Shown piece by piece: positions 13,909-22,001 of a stretch of DNA of 25,347 nt. The first letter of the stretch is position 1. The number at the start of each line of letters is the position of its first letter. Below the pieces are notes generated by a model, which saw only the letters and a program-made list of their open reading frames with translations, made no database searches and was not told the DNA's origin. This DNA comes from JAWLCG01 sp041687295. GTDB lineage: Bacteria > Planctomycetota > Phycisphaerae > SM23-33 > FEN-1343. Where the stretch lies: the NCBI GenBank assembly GCA_041687295.1, contig JAWLCG010000021.1:1-25347 (forward strand), read 5' to 3'. A program made the position numbers and the translations under genes.

Positions 13909-15729
13909 TCAGTCGCCGCGGGGCGGCGCATCGGGTCCGACGGGATCCGGCTGTCGGGGCAGCGTCACCGTCAGCGTGGTCCCCTGGCCCACCCGGCTGG
14001 GGAGCTGGAGCTGCGCCCCGAGGCGTTCGGCGGCGTACTTCACGATCGCCAGGCCCAGGCCCGTGCCGCGGACCCGCGAGTCGCCGCTGCGGGAGCTGTC
14101 GGCCTGGTAGAATCGCTCGAAGACGCGGGTCTGCTGCTCGGGCTCGATGCCGCAGCCGGTGTCCTGCACGGTCAGGCGGACCTCGCGGTCGTCGGCCTCG
14201 AAGCGGCAGCGGACCTGCCCGCCGGCGGGGGTGAACTTGAGGGCGTTGTCGATGAGGTTCTGCAGGATCAGCTGGACCAGCCGACGGTCGGTCCGGACGG
14301 TCGCGTCGGGCTCGGACGCCTCGACGGCCAGGGCGATGGCCTTCTCGTCGGCCCGGGCGGCGAACTGCCCCTGGGCCCACCCGGCCAGGGCGCCCAGGGT
14401 CATCTCCTCGGTGCGGGGGCGGCGGCGGGCCTGCTCGACCATGTGCAGGTCCAGCAGGTCGTTGGTCATGTTCTCCAGGCGGCGGACGTGGCGGTCGAGC
14501 ATGTCGGTGAACTTGGCCAGGGCCTCGCGGTCGTCCGGCTCGATGGCGGCCAGCGAGTCGACGACGGCCCGCAGCGTCGCCAGCGGCGTGCGGAGCTCGT
14601 GGCTGGCGTTGGCGACGAACTCGCTCTTGATGGTGGCCATGCGGGCGATGTCCGTGACGTCGCGGATCACCAGCAGCGTGTGGATGCCGTCCGGCCGGCC
14701 GGCGGGCAGCTCGTCGGCGCGGAGGTCCAGCGTGAGACGCCGCCCCTGCAGCTCGGCCTCGAATTGCCGGCTCACCGGCCGATCCGCCCCCAGGGCGCCC
14801 AGCGCCTCGAGGATCTCCGGCACGCGCACGACCGATTGGACGTGCCGGCCCGTGACGGGCCCCGGCGAGGGCGCCAGGATCGCGCCGGCCGACTGGTTCA
14901 TGAACAGGATGTGCCCGCCCTCGTCCAGGCCGATCACGCCCTCGCGGAGGTTGCTCACGACGGTCTGGAGGTTCTCACGCTGGGCGGCGATGGTCTCGAT
15001 CTGCGTGCGGATGCTGCGGCGCATGTCGTTGAGGGCGCTGCTCAGCTCGGCCGTCTCGCGCGAGCCGGCGATGGCCGCCCGCGCCGTCAGGTCGCCGGCG
15101 GCGACCCGGCGGGCGACGGCGCTGATCTGCCGCAGCGGGCGCGACCAGACCCAGCTGATCAGCGCGCCCAGCGCGACCGACGCCACCGCCGCCGCCAGGG
15201 CCGACCACATCAGCGCGGTCCAGATGAAGCTGCGGCCCTCGACGATCGTCTTGACCGGCGTGGCCAGCCGAACCACCCCCACGATCCGCCCGTCCTGCTC
15301 AACCGGCAGGGCCAGGTAGTGGAACGCCCGCTCCAGCGTCGCGCTGGGGCGCACGTCCCGCCCCAGCGCCCGCGCGTTGAGGGCGCGGAGGATCTCGGGC
15401 CGGTCGGGCGTCTTGTGGTTGGCCATCGTCCCCGGCTCGGCGTCGCTGTCGGCGCGGACCTGCCCGTCGGCGGCGATCAGCGTCAGCCGACTGGGGATCT
15501 CGGCCATCAGGGCCTTGACCTGGCCATCGAGGGCAGGGTCGGGCTGGTTCCAGGCCTGCTCGAAGTGAACCTGCAGCACGTGCAGGAGCCGCTCGTCCTG
15601 GGCCCGCTCGCGCTGCTGGGCGCGGTCGTTGAGGTAGACGTAGGCCACCCCGCAGCTGACGGCGATGATCACGCCGACCAGCAGCAGGTTGCCCGCGAAA
15701 AGCGTGACGGTAAAGCTACGCCGTTTCAT
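13909..15729 (-). CDS. phoR: Phosphate-regulon sensor histidine kinase
   Basis: This 606-residue inner-membrane kinase would phosphorylate PhoB when phosphate is scarce. TM1 (about residues 8-31) is followed by a periplasmic segment of about 140 residues, TM2 (about 170-192), HAMP ('PLRQISAVARRVAAGDLTARA'), PAS ('LREGVIGLDEGGHILFMN'), the dimerisation/H-box 'SHELRTPL' with H377, and ATPase motifs N 'NLIDNALKFTP', G1 'DTGCGIE', F 'FERFYQ' and G2 'GTGLGLAIVK'. The order matches PhoR. The periplasmic domain is larger than in E. coli PhoR, which has almost none, and is closer to the Bacillus-type layout. The ATG overlaps the phoB end by 14 bp, with GGAGG 3 nt upstream. Its place next to pst-phoU supports the name. 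Confidence 0.93.
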   Translation of the reverse strand: MKRRSFTVTLFAGNLLLVGVIIAVSCGVAYVYLNDRAQQRERAQDERLLHVLQVHFEQAWNQPDPALDGQVKALMAEIPSRLTLIAADGQVRADSDAEPGTMANHKTPDRPEILRALNARALGRDVRPSATLERAFHYLALPVEQDGRIVGVVRLATPVKTIVEGRSFIWTALMWSALAAAVASVALGALISWVWSRPLRQISAVARRVAAGDLTARAAIAGSRETAELSSALNDMRRSIRTQIETIAAQRENLQTVVSNLREGVIGLDEGGHILFMNQSAGAILAPSPGPVTGRHVQSVVRVPEILEALGALGADRPVSRQFEAELQGRRLTLDLRADELPAGRPDGIHTLLVIRDVTDIARMATIKSEFVANASHELRTPLATLRAVVDSLAAIEPDDREALAKFTDMLDRHVRRLENMTNDLLDLHMVEQARRRPRTEEMTLGALAGWAQGQFAARADEKAIALAVEASEPDATVRTDRRLVQLILQNLIDNALKFTPAGGQVRCRFEADDREVRLTVQDTGCGIEPEQQTRVFERFYQADSSRSGDSRVRGTGLGLAIVKYAAERLGAQLQLPSRVGQGTTLTVTLPRQPDPVGPDAPPRGD

Positions 15730-16429
15730 TTTCCTCCAGCGCCAGTCGATAGCCGACGCCCCGGACGGTCTGGATGAACTTGCGGGCGGGCCCGAGCTTG
15801 CGCCGCAGGGCCGTCAGGTGCACGTCGATGGTGCGGTCGGTGACGACCGCGTCGTAGCCGATCACCCGGTCGATGAGCTGGTCGCGGCTGAGCACCCGCC
15901 CGCGCGCGCCGATGATCGCCACCAGCAGGCGAAACTCCGTCAGCGTCAACCTCACCGGCCTGTCGTCCACGAACACGTGGTGCGTGTCCTGGTTGACACG
16001 GATGGGCCCGGCCTCCAGCAGGCCCTTCTCGCCGGCCGGCGAACCCTCGCTCCGTCGCAGCACCGCCGCCACCCGCGCCAGCAGCACCGACATGCTGAAG
16101 GGCTTGGTCACGTAGTCGTCGGCCCCGAGGTGCAGACCGACCACCACATCGGACTCCTCGCTGCGGGCCGTCAGCAGGATCACCGGCACGCCGCCGGTGC
16201 GGGGGTCGCCGCGGAGCTCCTTGAGCAGGTCCGTGCCGCTCATCGCCGGCAGCATGATGTCCACCAGGGCCAGGTCCGGCGGGTTCGAGCGGATCTTCCG
16301 CAGGCCCGTCAGGCCGTCATGGGCGACCTCGACCTCGTAGTGCTCGCGCTTAAGCCGCAAGGCCACCAGCTCGGCCATGTCGCGCTCATCCTCGACGATC
16401 ACGATGCGTTTGCTGGACATGGCCGCCAT
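15716..16429 (-). CDS. phoB: Phosphate-regulon response regulator (OmpR/PhoB family)
   Basis: This 237-residue regulator has an N-terminal receiver with the acidic pocket 'VIVEDERD' (E13, D14), phospho-acceptor D57 in 'LALVDIMLPAMSG', a Thr in 'VILLTARSEESD' and the invariant Lys in 'DDYVTKPFS'. The C-terminal winged helix reads 'LTLTEFRLLVAIIGARGRVLSRDQLIDRVIG' then 'TDRTIDVHLTALRRKLG'. It should bind the 11-bp-spaced repeats found upstream of pstS and the porin. It is divergent from pstS and overlaps phoR downstream. Two ATGs (16429 and 16420) are possible, neither with a strong ribosome site; the upstream one is kept. Confidence 0.93.
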   Translation of the reverse strand: MAAMSSKRIVIVEDERDMAELVALRLKREHYEVEVAHDGLTGLRKIRSNPPDLALVDIMLPAMSGTDLLKELRGDPRTGGVPVILLTARSEESDVVVGLHLGADDYVTKPFSMSVLLARVAAVLRRSEGSPAGEKGLLEAGPIRVNQDTHHVFVDDRPVRLTLTEFRLLVAIIGARGRVLSRDQLIDRVIGYDAVVTDRTIDVHLTALRRKLGPARKFIQTVRGVGYRLALEENETA

Positions 16430-16482
16430 TCTACCACTGCCCCCCGCCGGGCCACAACGGGCCCTCCAAGCCGTAGCGCAAT

Positions 16483-16526
16483 CTTAACCGCCAGACAACG
16501 GCCCCTTAGCGCCCGGCTTCTATGCT
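16483..16526 (+). promoter_or_regulatory. Pho-box-like triple repeat with -10 (distal pstS promoter)
   Basis: Three 7-bp units stand exactly 11 bp apart: CTTAACC (16483), GACAACG (16494) and CTTAGCG (16505-16511). Nine bases later lies TATGCT (16521-16526), 4/6 to the -10 consensus. There is no -35 box, as expected where PhoB replaces it. The box lies between divergent phoB and pstS and might also affect phoB. Confidence 0.6.
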
Positions 16527-16576
16527 TACCTGCGACGGGGGGAAAGCTCCCGCCGGGCCCGGCAAATTGGCGCGTC

Positions 16577-16620
16577 CTTAACGAAGCCTTTGCCGGACCT
16601 TTGAAGCCGCACCGTAGAAA
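16577..16620 (+). promoter_or_regulatory. Pho-box-like triple repeat with -10 (proximal pstS promoter)
   Basis: A second set of units at 11-bp steps is present: CTTAACG (16577), CTTTGCC (16588) and CTTTGAA (16599-16605). TAGAAA (16615-16620, 4/6) follows after 9 bp, the same geometry as the distal box. Transcription would start near 16627, giving a leader of about 60 nt before pstS. A duplicated box fits a strongly induced operon. Confidence 0.62.
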
Positions 16621-16685
16621 CACTCGGGCCCCGGGACGTTTCCCAGGGGTGACCGAAGGTTCCTACCCGAATCAGGAGACATGCC

Positions 16686-17522
16686 ATGATGCGGAATCGA
16701 TGGACAGCGGCCGTCGTGCTGGCCGGGTGCGTGCTGGGGATCAGTGCCGCCGCCTGGGCGCAGAGCCGGCAAATGACCATTGAGGGCTCCACGACCGTCG
16801 GGCCGATCGCCGACGCCTTCGCCGAGGCCTTCATGAAGACCCACGAGGACGCCAGCATCACCGTCAAGAAGACCGGCTCGGGCGACGGGGCGGCCGCCCT
16901 GATCGACGGGCGGGCCACCGTGGCCACCATGAGCCGCTTCATGAAGGACTCCGAGTTCGCCAAGGCCGTCGAAAACGGCGTCATGCCCGTGGCCCACGTG
17001 GTGGGAATGGATGGCGTGGCCGTCATCGTCCACCCTTCCAACCCCATCAGCGAGCTGACCACCGAGCAGCTCCGCCAGATCTACACCGGCCAGGTCACCA
17101 ACTGGAGCCAGCTGGGCGGGCCCAACATGCCCATCGTCGCCATCAGCCGCGACACCTCCTCGGGCACCTACGAGGTATTCCACGAGAAGGCCGTCTACAA
17201 GCAGAACATGGCCGGCTCGGTCGAGTACGTCAACTCCAACCCCCAGGCCTTCGCCCGCGTCAAGAGCACCCAGGGCGGCATCGGCTACGTGGGCCTGGGC
17301 TTCGTCCAGGCGGGCATCAAGGCCGTCAGGGTCAACGGCGTGCCGGCCAACCGCGCCACCGTCGCCAGCGGGCGCTACCCGATCGCCAGGCCGCTGTTCC
17401 TGTTCACCGACGGCTACCCGGAGCCCGGCTCGATGCTCTTCGACTTCATGACCTTCCACCTGACCGAGCGCGGCCAGGAGATCATCGACGCCAAGGGCTT
17501 CGTCCCGCTGACGAACTACTAA
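16686..17522 (+). CDS. pstS: Phosphate ABC transporter, periplasmic phosphate-binding protein
   Basis: This 278-residue exported protein has a signal peptide ending 'SAAAWAQ', with no lipobox Cys at the cleavage site. It binds phosphate and hands it to PstCA. Family signatures are 'IEGSTTVGPIADAFAEAF' (first anion-binding loop), 'KTGSGDGAAALIDGRATVATMSR', 'LRQIYTGQVTNWSQLGG', 'ISRDTSSGTYEVF' (the second phosphate loop, R-D-x-S-S-G-T) and 'GGIGYVGLGF'. It is shorter than E. coli PstS, like many PstS of non-enteric bacteria. AGGAG lies 7 nt before the ATG. It is first in pstSCAB-phoU and has two tandem Pho-box-like promoters. Confidence 0.94.
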   Translation: MMRNRWTAAVVLAGCVLGISAAAWAQSRQMTIEGSTTVGPIADAFAEAFMKTHEDASITVKKTGSGDGAAALIDGRATVATMSRFMKDSEFAKAVENGVMPVAHVVGMDGVAVIVHPSNPISELTTEQLRQIYTGQVTNWSQLGGPNMPIVAISRDTSSGTYEVFHEKAVYKQNMAGSVEYVNSNPQAFARVKSTQGGIGYVGLGFVQAGIKAVRVNGVPANRATVASGRYPIARPLFLFTDGYPEPGSMLFDFMTFHLTERGQEIIDAKGFVPLTNY

Positions 17523-17537
17523 CCAAGGCAGCTTTCC

Positions 17538-18527
17538 GTGCCAGACAACGCGACACAAGCGGTTCAACCGCAGCGGGCAGCGACGGCCGATTTCGATCGG
17601 CCGTTGCTGCTTACCCCCAGCCAGGACCTCACCGGTTTCATCAGCCGACTGGTCGGGCGGGTGCTGCTGCTGACGATCACCAGCACCACCATCCTGGCGG
17701 TGCTGCTGATCTTCGTGTTCATCATCCAGCGGGCCTGGCCCTTCGTGGCGGCCGGCGGGCTCGCCGAGATGTTCGGCAGCCGCCACTGGCGGCCCACGGC
17801 CGAGGCACCGCAGTTCGGCGCCCTGACGATGCTGTACGGCTCGGCCCTGGTGACGGTCGGGGCGATGCTCTTCGCCGTGCCGATCGGCCTGCTGGCGGCG
17901 GTGTTCCTCAGCGACATGGTCAGCTTCCGCATCCGCCAGCTGATCAAGCCGGTCATCGAGATCCTGGCGGCGATCCCGTCGGTGGCCTACGGATTCTTCG
18001 CGATCCTGGTGCTGGCACCGTGGATGCAGGAGCACCTGAACCTGAGCACCGGCGCCAACGCCCTGAACGCCTCGCTCATGCTGGGGATCATGGCGATCCC
18101 GACGATCATCAGCATCTCGGAGGACTCGCTGTTCGCGGCCGGCCGAGAGCTGCGCGAGGGCGGCTACGCCCTGGGCTCGACCCGGGCCGAGATGCTGCTG
18201 CGGGTCGTGATCCCGGCGGCCCATAGCGGCATCCTGGCGGCGATCATCCTGGGCATCATGCGGGCCGTCGGCGAGACCATGCTGGTATGGATGGCCTCGG
18301 GCAACGCCACGCAGATCCCCAGCCCCTGGTGGGACCTGACGGCCTCGATCCGCACGCTGACGGCGAGCATCGCCGCCGAGATGACCGAGGCGCCCGAGGG
18401 CGGCATCCACCGCCAGAGCCTCTTCACCCTGGGCCTGATCCTGCTGGGCATTACCTTTGGGCTGAACCTCGCCAGCGAGTACTTCCTCTCCAAGGCCAAG
18501 CGGGCCCTGCACGGGGGCAAACCATGA
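17538..18527 (+). CDS. pstC: Phosphate ABC transporter permease PstC
   Basis: This 329-residue inner-membrane permease subunit pairs with PstA to form the phosphate channel. After a polar N-terminus of about 35 residues, the first helix spans about 42-64, and five more follow. The cytoplasmic region 'IEILAAIPSVAYGFFAILVLAPW' is the typical PstC loop and helix. The coupling segment 'GGYALGSTRAEMLLRVVIPAAHSGILAAI' is the EAA-type contact with PstB. The start is a GTG with only a weak upstream AAGG; the next in-frame Met would remove the first helix, so GTG is kept. The stop overlaps the pstA ATG (ATGA, 18524-18527). Confidence 0.93.
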   Translation: MPDNATQAVQPQRAATADFDRPLLLTPSQDLTGFISRLVGRVLLLTITSTTILAVLLIFVFIIQRAWPFVAAGGLAEMFGSRHWRPTAEAPQFGALTMLYGSALVTVGAMLFAVPIGLLAAVFLSDMVSFRIRQLIKPVIEILAAIPSVAYGFFAILVLAPWMQEHLNLSTGANALNASLMLGIMAIPTIISISEDSLFAAGRELREGGYALGSTRAEMLLRVVIPAAHSGILAAIILGIMRAVGETMLVWMASGNATQIPSPWWDLTASIRTLTASIAAEMTEAPEGGIHRQSLFTLGLILLGITFGLNLASEYFLSKAKRALHGGKP

Positions 18528-20164
18528 GACAGCTGGTGCGCATCGTGTTCAACCGGGCCTTTACCGCCCTCGCCGCCGCCAGCGTCCTGCTGATGACGGT
18601 CGCCCTGGTGGTCATCCTGGGCCCGATCTTCTGGCGTGGCAGCAGCGCGGTGATCTTCCGCGGCACGGTCGAGTACCGCGCCATGATGCTCGGCGAGTTC
18701 CATCGCGGCGACACCGGGGCGCTGCAGGCCGAGATGCAGGCCGCCCACGCCGCCCGCGCGCCGGTCTACGCGATCCTCGACGAGTTCCGCCGGGGCATCG
18801 ACACGGGCCGCATCGAGGATCAGATCAACCACGCCTATCGCCAGCTGCGCCCCCAGCTGGACAACCGCGTCGCGGCCGGCCGAATCACCGAGGAACAGGC
18901 CGACGCCCTGCGCAGCGACGCCCGCGCGGTCCGCAACGCCATCCGCGCCGCCCTGGAGACGACCGACTCGGCCGAGGCCCTGGCCCACCTCGACGAGGCC
19001 CTGAGCCACCCCGCCCGGCCGGCCCTGACCGACACGGTGGCGGCCGGGCTGTTCAGCGAGGCCCAGCGCTATCGCCAGATCGCCCAGACCGTCGACCTGG
19101 GCCGGCGCGACGTGTACCTCGCGGAGTTCCAGGAGGCGACCGCTATCCTCCGCGAGCTGCTGGGCCCCCGCCCCGGCGACCCGGTGCCGCTTCTGGCGGA
19201 GATGCGCTACGGCGCGACCCGCTGGGACCGCGCGTCGATCCTGCTGGACCGCCTGCTCTACGACAGCCAGTGGCAGGCCATCGAGCCGGGCCAGCCGCTC
19301 GTGGAGGCCCGCGTGCGCCGGGCCGAGGTCTTCGAGGGCACCGTGATGGCCGAGCTCTTCCCGCTGATGGAGCAGGAGCTGCCCGCGATGCTGCGGCCTG
19401 AGCGGACCTTCTACTGGCGCTACTTCATCGACCCCAGCACGCCGGGCAACCTCTTCGGCGGCGTGGGCAAGGAGATGTACGGCACGATCCTGCTGACGAT
19501 CGTGCCGATGGTGGTGGCCTTTCCCATCGGCCTGGTGTGCGCAGCCTACCTGGTCGAGTGCGCGCGCGAATCGCTGTTCATTCGCGTGATCCGCACCTGC
19601 ATCAATACGCTGGCGGGCGTGCCGAGCATCGTCTTCGGCCTGTTCGGCCTGGCGTTTTTCGTGATGTGGCTCCAGCCAGCCCTGGGCCTGCCGCGGGACA
19701 TCAGCATCCTGGCCGGCGGGCTGACGCTGGCGGTGCTGGTGCTGCCGATCCTCATCCGCGCCAGCGAAGAGGCCATCCGCTCGGTGCCCCCGACCTACAA
19801 GGAGGCGTCGCTGGCGCTGGGCGCGGGGGGCCTGCGGACCTTCCTGGCTGTGACCTTCCCGGCGGCGCTTCCCGGCGTGCTGACCGGCGTGATCCTCAGC
19901 ATGAGCCGCGCCGCCGGCGAGACGGCCGTCGTCCTGTTCACCGCCGCTGTCGCCGTACGGGCCGGCTTCCCCGACGGGCTGCTCGACCAGACGCTGGCCC
20001 TGCCGGTCAGCGCGTACTTCTTCGCGACGGCGGACAACCTGGCCCAGAAGGCCCCCCACAACCAGTACGGCATGGTCATGGCCCTGGTGGGGCTGGTGCT
20101 GGTGCTCAACGTGGCCGCCATCCTGGTCCGCTCGCGGGTCAGCCGCAAGCTCCGCGGCCAGTAA
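18524..20164 (+). CDS. pstA: Phosphate ABC transporter permease PstA with large periplasmic insert
   Basis: This 546-residue permease is about 250 residues longer than E. coli PstA (about 300). The first helix (about 13-34) and the permease core, from 'GNLFGGVGKEMYGTILLTI' (about residue 305) on, are normal: 'NTLAGVPSIVFGLFGLAFF' and the EAA-type coupling 'ASLALGAGGLRTFLAVTFPAALPGV' are present. Between them lies an inserted, mostly charged, alpha-helical segment (about residues 45-295) rich in Arg, Glu, Ala and Asp. By topology it should face the periplasm, where it could contact PstS or sense something. The frame is unbroken, so this is an insertion in the protein and not a frameshift. Coupled to pstC by ATGA; pstB starts 10 bp later. 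Confidence 0.92.
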   Translation: MRQLVRIVFNRAFTALAAASVLLMTVALVVILGPIFWRGSSAVIFRGTVEYRAMMLGEFHRGDTGALQAEMQAAHAARAPVYAILDEFRRGIDTGRIEDQINHAYRQLRPQLDNRVAAGRITEEQADALRSDARAVRNAIRAALETTDSAEALAHLDEALSHPARPALTDTVAAGLFSEAQRYRQIAQTVDLGRRDVYLAEFQEATAILRELLGPRPGDPVPLLAEMRYGATRWDRASILLDRLLYDSQWQAIEPGQPLVEARVRRAEVFEGTVMAELFPLMEQELPAMLRPERTFYWRYFIDPSTPGNLFGGVGKEMYGTILLTIVPMVVAFPIGLVCAAYLVECARESLFIRVIRTCINTLAGVPSIVFGLFGLAFFVMWLQPALGLPRDISILAGGLTLAVLVLPILIRASEEAIRSVPPTYKEASLALGAGGLRTFLAVTFPAALPGVLTGVILSMSRAAGETAVVLFTAAVAVRAGFPDGLLDQTLALPVSAYFFATADNLAQKAPHNQYGMVMALVGLVLVLNVAAILVRSRVSRKLRGQ

Positions 20165-20174
20165 GGATCGCCGT

Positions 20175-21059
20175 ATGAACGACCAGACCAAGGAGAACCC
20201 CGTGGAAACCACCGCCCCCGCCCCGCAGCGAAGCCTCTCCCGCGGAATCGAGCTCGGCGGGCGTCACCGCCCGGCCGTCCAGGCCGGCCCGGCTGAGGTC
20301 TGCTGCGAGCCGATCATCCGCTCGGAGGCCTTCAGCCTCTACTACGGCCCCAAGGCCGGCGTACACGCGATCGACCTGGAGATCTACCCCTGCTCGGTGA
20401 CGGCCATCATCGGGCCCAGCGGCTGCGGCAAGAGCACCTTCCTGCGCAGCATCAACCGCATGAACGACCTGGTGCCCAACACCCGCGCCGAGGGCGTCCT
20501 GGCGGTCAACGGCACCAACGTCTACGACCCGCGGGTCAACCTGGTCAACCTCCGCCAGCAGGTCGGCATGGTCTTCCAGAAGCCCAACCCCTTCCCCAAG
20601 AGCATCTACGACAACGTCGCCTTCGGGCCGCGCCTGCAGGGCATCCGCCGGCGCAGCGCCCTGGACGAGGTCGTCGAGCAGAGCCTCCGCGACGCCGCCC
20701 TGTGGGAAGAGGTCAAGGACGAGCTGCGCAAGAACGCCCTGGCCCTGTCCGGCGGCCAGCAGCAGCGCCTGTGCATCGCGCGGGCCCTGGCGACCCGGCC
20801 CCGCGTGCTGCTGATGGACGAGCCCTGCTCGGCCCTGGACCCGATCGCCACCGGGCGGATCGAGGAGCTCATCGGGCGCCTGCAGGACACCTACACCATC
20901 GTGATCGTGACGCACAACATGCAGCAGGCCGCCCGCGTGAGCGACAGGACGGCCTTCTTCTGCATGGGCGAGCTGGTGGAAGTCGGCCTGACGCGCGACA
21001 TTTTTACCAAGCCGCAGAAGAAACAGACCGAAGACTACATTACCGGCCGATTCGGCTAG
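20175..21059 (+). CDS. pstB: Phosphate ABC transporter ATPase
   Basis: This 294-residue cytosolic ATPase powers PstCA. Walker A 'GPSGCGKST' (from residue 80), Q-loop 'VFQKPNPFPKSIYDN', signature 'LSGGQQQRL', Walker B 'VLLMDEP' and switch 'VTHNMQQAARVSDRTAFF' are all intact, and the Q-loop PNPFP wording is specific to PstB. The N-terminus carries about 37 extra polar residues ahead of the usual start, with no recognised motif. AAGGA lies 8 nt before the ATG. It is followed by phoU after 14 bp. Confidence 0.95.
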   Translation: MNDQTKENPVETTAPAPQRSLSRGIELGGRHRPAVQAGPAEVCCEPIIRSEAFSLYYGPKAGVHAIDLEIYPCSVTAIIGPSGCGKSTFLRSINRMNDLVPNTRAEGVLAVNGTNVYDPRVNLVNLRQQVGMVFQKPNPFPKSIYDNVAFGPRLQGIRRRSALDEVVEQSLRDAALWEEVKDELRKNALALSGGQQQRLCIARALATRPRVLLMDEPCSALDPIATGRIEELIGRLQDTYTIVIVTHNMQQAARVSDRTAFFCMGELVEVGLTRDIFTKPQKKQTEDYITGRFG

Positions 21060-21073
21060 GTGGGAGTGCATCC

Positions 21074-21748
21074 GTGTCGAATCTCGAGCAGCGTCTGGAA
21101 AAGCTGATGCTTCGCCTGGACCAGATGGGCCTGCGCGTTCAGCAGACCCTGATCGACGCGGTCCGCGCGGTCCGGCGGGGCGACCTGTCCGACGCCCTGC
21201 GGATCAAGGAGCAGGACACGCAGATCGACCGCGAGGAGGTCGAGATCGAACGCGAGTGCATCCGCCTGCTCGCGCTCTACCAGCCAGCCGCCATCGACCT
21301 GCGGGCCATTTGCACCATCATCAAGGTTAACAGCGACCTCGAGCGGATCGCCGACCTGGCCTCCAGCATCGCCAAGCGGACCAAGCACGTCGTCGCCGAG
21401 CCGCTCGATATCAACGACTACCCCGACCTGCTGGTCCTGGCCGACGAAGCCGTCGAAGCCGTCGGCCGAACGCTGCGGATGATCAACACCGCCGACGTCG
21501 CCGCCGCCCGCGCCATCATCGAATACGACAGTCGAATCGACCGCCGATACAAGGACTTCGTCAGCGGGGTCCTCAACGCCCAGCGCGACCGCGCCGGCGG
21601 GGTCGAGGTCGCCATGACGCTCATCCACCTGGCCAAGAGCTTCGAACGCATCGGCGACCTGTGCACCAACATCGCCGAGGACGTCATCTTCCTGCAGACC
21701 GGCGACGTCGTCCGCCACGCCGCCGCCTTCAGCCGTCAGCCGCTGTAG
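21074..21748 (+). CDS. phoU: Phosphate signalling protein PhoU
   Basis: This 224-residue protein consists of two three-helix PhoU repeats. Each carries the metal-binding signature: 'VNSDLERIADLASSIAKR' in the first and 'LAKSFERIGDLCTNIAEDV' in the second. PhoU links Pst transport activity to PhoR and keeps the regulon off when phosphate is plentiful. The start is a GTG with GGGAG 7 nt upstream; starting at the later ATG would remove part of the first helix. The open frame continues upstream into pstB, but that part is the shadow of pstB. This is the last gene of pstSCAB-phoU. Confidence 0.93.
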   Translation: MSNLEQRLEKLMLRLDQMGLRVQQTLIDAVRAVRRGDLSDALRIKEQDTQIDREEVEIERECIRLLALYQPAAIDLRAICTIIKVNSDLERIADLASSIAKRTKHVVAEPLDINDYPDLLVLADEAVEAVGRTLRMINTADVAAARAIIEYDSRIDRRYKDFVSGVLNAQRDRAGGVEVAMTLIHLAKSFERIGDLCTNIAEDVIFLQTGDVVRHAAAFSRQPL

Positions 21749-21751
21749 CGC

Positions 21752-21807
21752 GCAGGCCGGGTCGAACGCAGCGCGTAGGCCGGGTCGAACGCAGTGAGGC
21801 CCGGCAG
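21752..21807 (+). repeat. Tandem REP-like module
   Basis: GCAGGCCGGGTCGAACGCAG (from 21752) is repeated as GTAGGCCGGGTCGAACGCAG (from 21775), the second copy continuing TGAGGCCCGGCAG. It is the reverse-orientation relative of 5569-5601. It lies just after the phoU stop and may form a transcript-end hairpin through GCCGGG/CCCGGC pairing. Confidence 0.65.
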
Positions 21808-21856
21808 GGCTCCCCCCCCAGCCCCGCCAACCGGCCGCTCTGCGCGCCCCCGATCC

Positions 21857-21918
21857 CAAGCGGCGATTCTCGCCGCACTCCAAAGCGGCGCTCCGCCTGT
21901 CGCGCAGAGACACCCAGG
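21857..21918 (-). repeat. Half copy of composite repeat in reverse orientation (modules A and half B)
   Basis: Read on the minus strand this is CCTGGGTGTC, GCGACAGGCGGA and then GGAGTGCGGCGA, the same order as copies 1 and 6. The second arm of the module B hairpin is missing. It is the only copy seen in this orientation. Confidence 0.7.
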
Positions 21919-22001
21919 CGCGCCCGCCCTTGAACCGGCACGGCCATGCACCTACTCTTCCTGGGGCTGGGCCGTGAGGGCGAGCGGGGGCTTGATGGCG
22001 T

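Noticed and set aside
16430..16685. E. coli-type Pho box (CTGTCAT repeats)
   Set aside because: That exact heptamer was not seen; the 11-bp-spaced CTTAAC/CTTAGC arrays fit better.
18287..18523. Earlier start for pstA inside pstC
   Set aside because: That part is the out-of-frame reading of pstC; the ATGA overlap at 18524 and the following membrane helix fix the start.
16578..20212. Minus-strand frames of 644 and 682 codons under pstS-pstC-pstA
   Set aside because: His/Gln/Arg/Gly-rich antisense shadows of the pst operon.
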